From positions 2,356,001-2,420,000 of the forward strand of contig CM044880.1 in assembly GCA_024500155.1 (NCBI GenBank): 64,000 nucleotides of DNA, in the 5' to 3' direction. This document shows positions 54,745-64,000 of this stretch, piece after piece. The position numbers and the translations under genes were made by a program. The stretch comes from Chenopodium formosanum (lineage: Eukaryota; Streptophyta; Magnoliopsida; Caryophyllales; Amaranthaceae). The notes under the pieces were generated by a model, which saw only the letters and a program-made list of their open reading frames with translations, did not search any database and had not been told where the DNA came from. Numbering within the stretch: position 1 is the first letter of the stretch; each line of letters opens with the position of its first letter.

Positions 54745-56925
54745 TGATAGACAAACAATTTAACAAACATCAACAATCCAAACGAAATACTTGATGTTTC
54801 AAAAAAAAAAAAAAAAAAAATTGCTGAATACTTGAATGTTAATGAAGGGTATGTGGTACTTGTTGATTTTCCAAGGCAGTGCACAATACACATCCATGTA
54901 CGTGTCACGTGTGTAATACAAATGTCGGTAGTTAGTACAGTACGGTGAATTTGTAACACTCATTTTACTCCGTATGATTTAATTTTTAATATACTTGGTT
55001 TTGTACATTTAAAAAGTAGTGAAATAATGTCCTTATTCATTGAGAGGTACAGGGTATGTCACAATTTTTTTATTTTTTATTTTTTTTTATTTTAATGGAA
55101 TTATTCTTTTAAGTATTGCATTGCAAAGAATTAAATAAATTACCTGTATTGTGTAAGGTCTTTTCTTTTTTTTGCTTTAAGAATCGGGGGGAAATTGGTT
55201 ATGCAATGAATACCCACTCCCAATCACAAATAGATGATGAGGATTCATTGCTCCAATGTGTAACCAAAAGTCCAAAACCAAGCTTGCTCCAATTTGTAAG
55301 TATTGATTAAACGTGGGACATTTGGTTCACGGAATATAGGTATGAGGTATGAATTCAGAACGACTAAAATTCATAGTACTATATGTTTGGTTGTTAAAAG
55401 TATGAATTTTAAACTAGCTCAAATCCATAAGATACGAGGTTTAGCCGATTAGAAACTTTTGGGAGAAGATGAGTTTGACTCATTCTATTCCCTTTTAAGT
55501 ATCAAATAAAAGGAGGGAATAGTGAGAAATTCCATTCCAAATTAAACCAAACACATGAAATTAAATACTCAGTATTAGTTTCCAAACTTCCAACCCGATA
55601 TCACATTAACTTTATTCCCGATCCCAAACTCATAATGCTCTGCGAACCAAACGAACTAGAGTTGGTTATTTGACGTATTTTTATCTCCAAATATACCAAT
55701 TTTACCCCTTAATGGGATTGACAATAGTGGACCGGTGGAAATACAAAAGTACTGTATCATAATGTCAGAAATTTATACTCGTATTTGGTAGAATAATTGA
55801 ACAAAGATAGTTTTCCGGGATGTTGAGTTATCTTCTTTGCTTTCTTCAAAGCACATAATTCCCACACTCTTTCTTCTCTTCCAAATAGTCTAACATCAAG
55901 CAAAATCCATTCTCTTCAATTACGGTAAACTGCGTTCAATTTGCCGATTATGGTCTCCTCACTGTAATTTCTAGGTTTTCGTATTGTGGTTTCAATGTCA
56001 TTTTGTTAATAATTGCTCAAAGTTTGCTAATTTCTTTGGCTAATACGAAGTAGAGAAGACAATTAAGGTACGTTTTCTTTCAACTTATTTTGCATTTATC
56101 TAATACTTAATTTCATTTTTTCTTTAATTTGTGAGTGGCTGTATTTTTTGGTCTGAATTTATCTTTAATTAATTAAAGTTTTTAACAAATATGATCAAAT
56201 TTATCTATGTTATTAGTTGGTTAAAAGACTTAGTCATAGAACTACACAAGAGTGAGGGATATTTAGAAAATTGTTATACTGTAGCTGAGAATAATAATTC
56301 CGTTTCAAAATAATAGCAATTGTTTATGGGGTTGCTAATGCACAAATTTAACTAGTATCTTTAATTATATTATTAATAATAAGTAGGAGTATTGAGTTGA
56401 TATTATGAAATTATACATAAATAATAATCGTTTATACTTGATAATTGAAAATCGAATTGTTGACCTTATTCTATGAGTATGGGGTAACTATGGACTATTG
56501 AAAGTGAGTGGAGTGGAGGCGAGCTTTTTTGTATTATAAACGACCTACTTTTGACCATAATGAGGGAGTCTAATTACATAAATTAATCACAAATCAAACA
56601 CAAAAATTGCAAGTGTGGTGATTACATAGATATTAGGAAACTATCACATGACATGTCGGCCCTCTAAACGTGAATTACTACTAAACAGATTTATAATGAC
56701 CCTAACACCAAAATATTATATGCACTAAATTACTGAAAGCCTTTCTTTTCTCCCAGAAAAAGTGTATAATATAGTGAACCACAGCTCAACCTAAAAGGTT
56801 ATGAACATACAGGCTATATGTCTGCTGTATAACCATAACAATTCTCACTAAACACTTTCTCCATAAATTCCTTGATTTCCTTTGTATTAACTCAAAAAAC
56901 ACAAAATCACAAGAGGTAGATTTAG
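54745..56925. other. Spacer upstream of CNL5
   Basis: 55317-55653 looks like a MITE. About 55860-56080 has the texture of a gene leader (CT-rich, TTCTTCTCTTCC, then TACGGTAAACTG) but leads to no coding exon. The 5' flank of CNL5 lacks the upstream block shared by CNL1, CNL2 and CNL4. No gene is seen. Confidence 0.5.
55317..55653. mobile_element. Probable MITE
   Basis: The left end ACATTTGGTTCACGGAATAT and, inverted, the right end CGTTTGGTTCGCAGAGCATT share TTTGGTTC and a following ATG-AGG-like stretch, forming degenerate terminal inverted repeats. The limits and the target duplication are uncertain. Confidence 0.45.
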
Positions 56926-59900
56926 ATGGATGTGTCAGGAGGACTTTCACTGGTGCAAACAATCCTTCAAGTGTTGGGTTCCCCCATTTGGACGGAGTTT
57001 GAAGCTGTGTTGGGTTTGAAGTCTCAGCTTGAAAAACTCAAGCTCACCATGTCCACCATCCAGAATGTCCTGCTTGATGCTGAAGAACAGGAGCGGCGGC
57101 ACCACGTTTGTCCCACCCATGTTGAACGTGGCAGGCTTGAGCGGCTTAAGGAAGCTCTTTACCAAGCTGATGACTTGTTTGATGAGGTTGCCACTCTTGC
57201 TCATCGCAACCAGCTCATGTCAGGTAGCCGTTTCTTCTCTTGTTTGATTCAGCTTCCTTCTGCTTTTACTTGGTCTGGAGAGATTAAAAAGATACGGGAG
57301 ATGTTGGGTGATATTGTGAATGATAATCAACATGATTTTGGGTTGATGAGACACTCGGTTGATCTTCGAGTGACACATAACCCAAGGGAAACTCATTCCT
57401 TTGTGTGTGAAGAAGATATTATCATTGGGAGAGATAAGGACAAACAGATAGTGATAGATATGTTATTAGACACTACTGTTGAGGAGAGTGTTTCTGTTGT
57501 CAGCATTGTTGGGATTGGAGGATTGGGGAAAACCACTCTAGCCCAACAGGTTTATAACGATGAAACCATTGGGAAGAAATTCCCTCTGAAAATGTGGGTT
57601 TGTGTCTCAGATGATTTTAATGTTAAAGCACTTGTTGCTCAAATCCTTGCAGCTGCAAAGCCTGAAATCAAGCGAGATGGTCTGAGTATGGACCAGCTCC
57701 AGATGAAACTTCGGCAGGAACTGGATGGAAAGGAATATCTCCTTGTATTGGATGATGTATGGAATGAGGATCCCATTAAGTGGTATGAGTTGAGAAAACT
57801 GTTAATTGGAGGTGGGAAAGGTAGCAGAATTGTTGTGACTACACGCTCAAGTGGGGTGGCTAAAATTGTTAGAAGCCATCAGACACATGAATTAAAGGGA
57901 CTCTCTGAGAAAGAATCTTGGAATTTATTTGAGAGAATGACACTTGAAACAGAGCAACATCAGATGCAGGCACACTTGGTTGATATTGGAAAAGAAATTG
58001 TTCGAAACTGTGCCAATATTCCACTTTTCATAAGGGTCGCTGGAAGTCTTCTTCGAGGTCAAGATGAAAGTAAGTGGATGTATTTGAAAAACACAGACTT
58101 GGCAAGTGTTAAACAAAATGAGATGAATGGCATAGTACCTGTGTTGAAGATCAGTTACAATTATCTCCCGTTCCATTTAAAAAGCTGCTTTAAATATTGT
58201 GCTGTATTCCCCAAGGGTTACAAGATTATCAAGGAGGACTTGATCTGTCTTTGGATGGCTCAAGGATTTATTATGCCATCTGATAGAGAGCGTTTCGAAG
58301 ATGCTGGTGAGGAGTATTTCAAGCAGTTACTGCAAAGGTGCTTCTTCCAAGATGTTGAAAGAGCTGAGGATACTAATGAATTAGTATCATTTAAAATGCA
58401 TGATCTGATTCACGATCTTGCCAAAGAAGTAGCGGGAACAGAAATCTTGTCGTCCAATAATAGCGCAAGATGTTGTAATGAGAAAACTCGTCATATATCT
58501 ATTGGTAGAAGTGCCCCTGGAGATCTTTTTGGTAATTTGACCATAATGAAAAGAATGCGCTCACTTCTATTTATTGCTCAATCTTCTTTCTCTTCAAATA
58601 GCTTTGATGTGTTATCAAAAGCAAAATATTTAAGGGTATTAGGCTTGACTTGTACTAACCTGGAAACGTTGCCGAGTGTGATAGGAAAATTGTTGCATTT
58701 AAGATATCTGGACCTCTCAAATAATGAATGTCTCCTTGTATTGCCCTCGTCTGTCACCAAGCTTTATAACTTGCAAACATTAAAGTTGTGTGAATGTTGG
58801 AGTCTTAAAAGGTTGCCAAGGAAGTTGAGAAAATTAGTCAATCTTAGATACCTTGATATATATGGTTGCAGTAGTTTGACACACATGCCTCCAGGAATGA
58901 ATACCATGAAGTCTCTGCAAAAGTTGACAGGGTTTGCGATGAGTGGAACAAGGAATGCTTGGAGTTGGAGGTCAGCTGTTGTTGGTGAACTTGGAGATTT
59001 AAACTTTTTCACCAACCATAGTCGCACTATGGAAATTGTCGTCCGAGGTGTGAGATATGATGCAGTTGAAGCTAGGAAAGGGGGATTTCTAGTAAACAGT
59101 CCAAATTTGAGGGAAATCAGATATTTGTGGGATATTAGCGTTGAGAAATGGGTGAAGAGTGATAGTTCAGAAGCATTGCTTCTAAGGCTGCAACCTAACT
59201 GTAATATTAGAAAGTTAGAGCTGTGTTTATATCCAGGAGTTAGGCTCTCAAGCTGGGGAGACTCATCAGTGAATTTCCAAAGTTGTCTCCCAAATCTTGT
59301 TCATATTGGAATCCATGAGTGTGCAAGGTTGGAGCATCTCCCACTGATGAGTCAACTGCCACATTTGAAAGTCCTTATATTACAAACTTTGCCGAAAGTA
59401 GAGTATGTGGAGCATAGTAATATTAGTGTAGATGATAAGTTGGTATTCTTTCCATCTCTTAAAACGCTTGAGCTAGGGGATATGCCAAAGTTGAAGGGAT
59501 GGTGGAAGTCATCATCAGAATCAGGGAAGGGTGAGACGGGGCTTCAATCAAATTCATATTTGTATTCAAATTCATTCCATCAGCTTTCTCATCTGAAAAT
59601 ACTATTTTGTCCTGATTTGACGACAATTCCTTTCTGTCCAGAACTGGAAGAATTGGCGTTGTACCGTGTAAATGGAGCGCTAGGCCCAATTATGAATGCA
59701 AGTTCTTCATCCTCAAATAATAATAATACTACTACGATTATTACTAATAATAAGCAGAAGCAGCAACAAGAGGAGGAAGGAAAGGGAAGACTGCGGAAGA
59801 TAAGTACAAGTACCGTGGGATATCTAAATTCTCTGCCCATCGAGTATTTTCGCCATCTTTCTTATCTGAGGATTAACAGTGATAGTAAAATGGAGAGATT

Positions 59901-60507
59901 GACAATACAGGAGGTGGGGGAGGTATTCGGTAGCAGTCGCCTGTCCTCTCTTCGTTCCCTTGTAATTGATGGATGCGATAACCTTAAGAGTATGTCAGGA
60001 CGAGGAGTGTGGGAGCGTTTTACTGCCCTGGAGAGTCTAGAATTGACGTCCCTTGGTGAGTTGGATTTGGAGGATGGAGATGGTGTCAGCAACAGCAGCA
60101 GCGGATGCACAGCAGAAGGATCCTTCAATCATTGCAGTGACGCTGAGATGCCATGGAGATACCTTGCTCACACTCTTGGTTCGTTAGTAATACACGACCT
60201 CCCAAAGCTGGCGAGTCTTCCAGATGGGATGCACCACTTGTCTGCTCTCCATTCCCTCAAAATTACATGTTGCGATAATTTGGAAGCTTTGCCAACATGG
60301 GTAGGCAGCTTATCATCACTACAGTCCCTTAAAATTAGCTGTTGCAAAAAATTGAAATCACTTCCAGAAGAGATGCGCCACTTCACCTCCCTACGTGAAC
60401 TTGTAATAAGGCAATGTTGCCCGGAGCTGAAGAAAAGGTGCGATGAGCACACCGGCTCTGATTGGCCCAAGATCCAACACATAAATTGCATTTCCGTGAA
60501 AGAATAG
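56926..60507 (+). CDS. CNL5: coiled-coil NB-ARC LRR immune receptor (intact, mosaic)
   Basis: Single exon, 1193 residues. The first 250 or so residues are nearly identical to CNL2 (FEAVLGLKSQLEKLKLTMST, ADDLFDEV, P-loop GIGGLGKTT, LLVLDDVW). Then similarity drops sharply from RNBS-B on (VVTTRSSGVAKIVRSHQT). The GLPL motif is unusual, NIPLFIRVAGSLL, with Phe where the paralogs have Ala. RNBS-D reads CFKYCAVFPKGYK. MHDLIHDLA is intact. The LRR part is divergent but collinear and carries a low-complexity insert of Ser, Asn, Thr, Lys, Gln and Glu (59696-59790). The leader lacks the GA run. The stop is at 60505. Confidence 0.95.
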   Translation: MDVSGGLSLVQTILQVLGSPIWTEFEAVLGLKSQLEKLKLTMSTIQNVLLDAEEQERRHHVCPTHVERGRLERLKEALYQADDLFDEVATLAHRNQLMSGSRFFSCLIQLPSAFTWSGEIKKIREMLGDIVNDNQHDFGLMRHSVDLRVTHNPRETHSFVCEEDIIIGRDKDKQIVIDMLLDTTVEESVSVVSIVGIGGLGKTTLAQQVYNDETIGKKFPLKMWVCVSDDFNVKALVAQILAAAKPEIKRDGLSMDQLQMKLRQELDGKEYLLVLDDVWNEDPIKWYELRKLLIGGGKGSRIVVTTRSSGVAKIVRSHQTHELKGLSEKESWNLFERMTLETEQHQMQAHLVDIGKEIVRNCANIPLFIRVAGSLLRGQDESKWMYLKNTDLASVKQNEMNGIVPVLKISYNYLPFHLKSCFKYCAVFPKGYKIIKEDLICLWMAQGFIMPSDRERFEDAGEEYFKQLLQRCFFQDVERAEDTNELVSFKMHDLIHDLAKEVAGTEILSSNNSARCCNEKTRHISIGRSAPGDLFGNLTIMKRMRSLLFIAQSSFSSNSFDVLSKAKYLRVLGLTCTNLETLPSVIGKLLHLRYLDLSNNECLLVLPSSVTKLYNLQTLKLCECWSLKRLPRKLRKLVNLRYLDIYGCSSLTHMPPGMNTMKSLQKLTGFAMSGTRNAWSWRSAVVGELGDLNFFTNHSRTMEIVVRGVRYDAVEARKGGFLVNSPNLREIRYLWDISVEKWVKSDSSEALLLRLQPNCNIRKLELCLYPGVRLSSWGDSSVNFQSCLPNLVHIGIHECARLEHLPLMSQLPHLKVLILQTLPKVEYVEHSNISVDDKLVFFPSLKTLELGDMPKLKGWWKSSSESGKGETGLQSNSYLYSNSFHQLSHLKILFCPDLTTIPFCPELEELALYRVNGALGPIMNASSSSSNNNNTTTIITNNKQKQQQEEEGKGRLRKISTSTVGYLNSLPIEYFRHLSYLRINSDSKMERLTIQEVGEVFGSSRLSSLRSLVIDGCDNLKSMSGRGVWERFTALESLELTSLGELDLEDGDGVSNSSSGCTAEGSFNHCSDAEMPWRYLAHTLGSLVIHDLPKLASLPDGMHHLSALHSLKITCCDNLEALPTWVGSLSSLQSLKISCCKKLKSLPEEMRHFTSLRELVIRQCCPELKKRCDEHTGSDWPKIQHINCISVKE

Positions 60508-61326
60508 AGGCTACGAGTAATTTTCTTTCTTTTTTTTTTTCAGTTAGATTTTGCAACAATTTTGAAGAGAAGTTGCTAAATTGCTGGTACATTCTTTTTC
60601 TTTTCTTTTTTTTTTTTTGAAGAAATTGCTGGTAAATTCTGATTTAACTCATTAATAGAATCATCAGTAAGCTAGTTGAAATATATGGATCCACAATTCC
60701 ACATCTTTGGTAATTAGCAGATCTAGTGTAGTAGTGTATGATATTGGCCAACCGTGTTTTTCTATGATGCGATATCATATTTTTTTTGGTCTTTTGGATG
60801 TACAAGTAGTAAGGTTTTTTCTGTTTTATCCCAAAAAAAATGTATTGAGATCTTTTCATTATCCTGTTAATGTCACTCTTGTACCGTTGCACGGCCATCT
60901 GTTGAAGTGACACAGACAAATGACTAATTACATGACAAGTACTAGTTTGCTGCAGCTTCATGCTCTTTCGCTCTTCTTTTAATTGCTTAAGTTACAATGT
61001 GTTACTCAAATTGCACGCACATTTCAGAATTTAACCGTACTGTTAAATTATGTTCAGTGTGTATGTATCTCCCTGTTTAAACATTACACACTTTTGTATT
61101 TGTATGCAGCTGTTCTAAAGTTGGTGGATTTGAGAATTAAGTGTAGCAATGAGAATCTCTTAAAGAAATGGCGGCTTACTCGAGCTTCAGGTTTCCGTTG
61201 TTTATTTATGGGAAGGTAGTCAAGGACAAGGTAATGTTTATTTATTGTCGGAAAATAATAAAAACTCATTTAAAAGTAATTAAAAGTGGAAGATTGAATT
61301 CATACTCTATTAAGATAATATTATAA

Positions 61327-61457
61327 GACCCCGTTCACTTCATCTTATTTTTACCGAATTGAAATTATTTTTATTAAACTGAAATTATTTACTGAATTGA
61401 ACTTATTTTTAATAAATTGAAATTATATTATTTTTTTAAGGTGAAGTGAATAGGGCC
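61327..61457. mobile_element. Tourist-like MITE (131 bp), TAA duplication
   Basis: The left end GACCCCGTTCACTTCATCTT and the inverted right end GGCCCTATTCACTTCACCTT are flanked by TAA on both sides (61324-61326 and 61458-61460). The interior consists of GAATTGAAATTATTTTTA-like repeats. Confidence 0.75.
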
Positions 61458-61799
61458 TAAGGGGTAAAAAAAAATTACAAGTAAAATAGCAATGCAATTC
61501 TGCAAGTAGTGAAAGTTGTAGAACATAATGCAGTAATTAAATGTTGACGTTAGACCATAATATATAAATATTGCAACTAGACTAAAATCTTATGGATCTA
61601 ATTTCTATTTTAATCACAGCCACGTTATATCATCAAGTCAAAAATATTTACAAGTATAGCGACAACTGCGGTAAATTCATGTACCTTCCACTACTAGTCT
61701 ACTACAGTATTACATTACTCTTAAATGTTGGGATTTGTGTAACTGTCACGAGACATATTGCCATGTTGACCCTCATCTATCTCATTTCCTCGAAAATTA

Positions 61800-61889
61800 C
61801 TACTTCCGTTACAGGTTATGTACAACGATTAGACATTTTCCCTCTCTGTTTTATGTCAAAATGTTGTGCATAACCTGTAACGGAGGTAG
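61800..61889. mobile_element. Stowaway-type MITE (90 bp), second copy
   Basis: CTACTTCCGTTACAGGTTAT at the left and ATAACCTGTAACGGAGGTAG at the right, flanked by TA. Same length and loop as the copy at 1899-1988. It lies about 330 bp before the CNL6 ATG. Confidence 0.8.
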
Positions 61890-62216
61890 TACTTGTAATG
61901 ACACACATACCAAAATTTATTATGCACTAAATTACTGAAGAAACTTGATTTTCTGCCAGAAAATGTATATTAATAGGCAAACAGGACAAATTTGTTGCAT
62001 TAATGTCTAGTAGTAATAAAAATACTTATAAGATTACCAGTAGATATTTAATAATGACCATAAAAGCCCAGCAAAATAATACTACAAAAAACAATCTATT
62101 TATACCAATACATAACATTTACACTAAAAGTCACAGCATTATTTCTCCTCTTTTGCTCCTTTTCATTCCTCAAAAAAGCTACTCTAACTAATCTTCTACA
62201 GAAATAAGAGAGAGAG

Positions 62217-64000
62217 ATGGAGATTTCAGAAGGTCTTTCACTGGTGCAATCTGTAGTCAAAGTGCTGGGTTCTCCCGTTTGGATGAGAATTGAAGCTGCA
62301 TTGGGTTTGGAATCACAGCTTGACAAGCTCAAGGAAACCATGTCCACTATTGAGGCTGTGTTCCTTGATGCTGAAGTTGAAGACCGGCTGCATCAAACTC
62401 GCACTTTCGTTGAACGTAACAGGCTCCAGAGGCTTAAGGAAGCTCTTTATCGAGCTGATGATCTGTTGGACGAGATTGCCACCCATGCTAATCGTAAGAA
62501 GCTCATGCCCTGTAACAACAAGGTGTTTAATGAGGTATGCCTTTTCTTCTCTCGCTCCAATCAGCTTCAATCTGCTTTCACTTGGTCTCGAGAGATTAAA
62601 AATATACTGGAGATGTTGGATGATATTGTCAAAGATCATCGACATAACTCTGGTTTGAGACACCCCTTGGGTCTCAATGCAAAACTGATGAGAATTAACG
62701 CAAGGGAAACTCATTCCTTTGTGTGCGATGAAGATGTGTTTATTGGCAGGGAAGTTGATAAACAGAAAGTGGTAGATATGTTGCTCAACGACACTTCTTT
62801 AGGACAGGATGTTGTTGTCGTCAGCATAGTTGGGATTGGAGGCTTGGGGAAAACGACTCTAGCCAAACAGGTTTATAATGATGAGAGGATTGGGGAGAAA
62901 TTCCCTCGGAAGATGTGGATTTGTGTCTCTGATGATTTCAATGTCAAAGCGCTTGTTGGTCAAATCCTTGCTGCTGCAAAACTTGAAATCAGGCTAGATG
63001 GCATAAGTATGGATCAGCTATTGAAGGAACTTCAGAAAGAATTGGATAAGAAGAAGTATCTCCTTGTTTTGGATGACGTATGGAATGAGGATCCTAGTAA
63101 GTGGGATGAGTTGAGAAATCTGTTGGTTGGAGGTGAGAGGGTTAGCAGAATTTTAGTGACTACTCGCTCCAAAAAGGTAGCTGATGTTGTGGGAAGTTGT
63201 TGGACGCATGTATTAAAGGGTCTCTCAGACAAAGACTCTTGGACTTTGTTTCAAAAAATGGCACTTAAACCGGATGATTATCCAATGAAGCCACAATTAG
63301 TTGATATTGGGAAAGAAATTGTTCAAAAGTGTGCCTATGTTCCACTTGCCATAAGGGTGGTTGGAAGTCTTCTTCGAGGTGAGGATGAAAGTAAGTGGGA
63401 AATGTGAAAAGCACCGACTTGGCAAACATTATACAAAATGAGATCAATGGCATAGTACCTGTGTTGAAGATCAGCTACAATTACCTTTCATTCCATTTGA
63501 AGCGCTGCTTTAGTTACTGTGCTGTATTCCCCAAGGATTACAAAATTATCAAGGAGGACTTGATCTGTCTTTGGATGGCCCAAGGCTTCATTATGCCGTC
63601 AGATGGACAGAGCTTTGAAGATGCCGGTGAGGAGTATTTTAAGCAATTGCTGCAGAGGTGCTTCTTCCAAGATGTTGAATTAGCGGAGGGCACTGATGAA
63701 ATTATATCATTCAAAATGCATGATTTGATTCATGATCTTGCCAAAGAGGTAGTAGGGACAGAAATATTGTCATGCAATTATAGCACACGATGTTTTAACG
63801 AAAAAACTCGCCATGTATATTTTGATAACATTGCTCCCGAAGATCTTCTTGGTAATTTGATCAAGATGAAAAGGATGCGTACAATTGTATGTGATGATCT
63901 TCCTTTCTCTTTTAAAAGCCTTGTTGTGGAGGTATCAAAAATGAAGTACTTGAGGGTATTGTGGTTGACTCGTAGATATGAAATGAAAACGCTGCCAAGT
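62217..64000 (+). pseudogene. CNL6: CC-NB-ARC-LRR gene with one-base frameshift, runs off the window
   Basis: It starts MEISEGLSLVQSVVKVLGSP after a GA leader. CC with ADDLLDEI, P-loop GIGGLGKTT at about 205, LLVLDDVW, VTTRSKKVADVVG and YVPLAIRVVGSLLRG are intact. At 63402-63407 the frame ends ESKWEM then TGA. One base is missing relative to the paralogs, which read SKWxxLKNTDLANIV. In the next frame (from 63404) the protein continues KSTDLANIIQNE, CFSYCAVFPKDYK, MHDLIHDLA and the first LRRs, without a stop to 64000. The first half is the most divergent of the cluster, while the second half is nearly identical to CNL2/CNL4. A sequencing error at this base would make the gene intact. Confidence 0.85.

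Larger units (their letters stand above)
60508..62216. other. Spacer CNL5-CNL6 with two MITEs
   Basis: About 60640-60720 (ATTCTGATTTAACTCATTAA, ATCCACAATTCCACATC) matches the old 3' flank of the other CNLs. Two MITEs follow, and 62130-62216 contains the CTCAAAAAAGCTAC...GAGAGAGAGATGG leader of CNL6. No gene is seen. Confidence 0.6.

Noticed and set aside
1..64000. CRISPR arrays, bacterial operons, phage or plasmid features
   Set aside because: The window is plant nuclear DNA with spliced genes; repeats are tandem duplications, MITEs and microsatellites without spacer structure.

Overview
The window is nuclear DNA of a flowering plant, most likely a core eudicot. It is AT-rich, its genes carry GT-AG introns, and it holds many plant-type MITEs, a 5'-truncated LINE with a poly(A) tail, SINE pieces and a TRIM-like LTR fragment. 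The resistance genes carry a YQADDLFDE motif in the coiled coil, which I associate with Caryophyllales such as spinach and its relatives. That placement is a low-confidence inference; no species can be read from the sequence.

Left part (1-14 kb) holds three ordinary single-copy genes. Exons 2 to the end of a glutamate decarboxylase (GAD, + strand, 2617-4752) are present, but its first exon is not in the window. A complete two-exon LRR receptor kinase of the MIK2-like type (- strand, 5659-8776) follows. Next is a complete four-exon plastid beta-hydroxyacyl-ACP dehydratase (FabZ type, - strand, 10211-13819), with a 2.7-kb last intron containing a 151-bp tandem duplication and a 26-nt poly(G) run.

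Right part (17-64 kb) is a tandem cluster of six related CC-NB-ARC-LRR (CNL) immune-receptor genes, all on the + strand and all single-exon. Four are intact: CNL1 19095-22517, CNL2 27636-31493, CNL4 48246-51239 and CNL5 56926-60507. CNL3 (41444-43422) has lost its coiled coil and P-loop by an internal deletion and has a LINE inserted just upstream. CNL6 (62217 to the window end) carries a one-base frameshift in NB-ARC and runs off the window. Decayed NB-ARC/LRR relics lie downstream of CNL1 and CNL4. The CNL1 and CNL4 regions form a segmental duplication of about 7-8 kb. The CNL4 copy later gained a 137-bp Tourist-type MITE and a 1.04-kb long-TIR foldback element, and the CNL1 copy preserves the empty sites.

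The cluster looks like a rapidly evolving resistance locus. The N-terminal half is nearly invariant between paralogs, whereas the LRR half differs by whole-module gains and losses, junctions look chimeric, and transposons sit between the genes. The most unusual items are a 22-codon exon-like segment with a conserved reading frame in the spacers before CNL1, CNL2 and CNL4, with a diverged copy before CNL5; MITEs that carry internal tandem arrays; and an Asn/Gln-rich insertion inside the LRR of CNL5.
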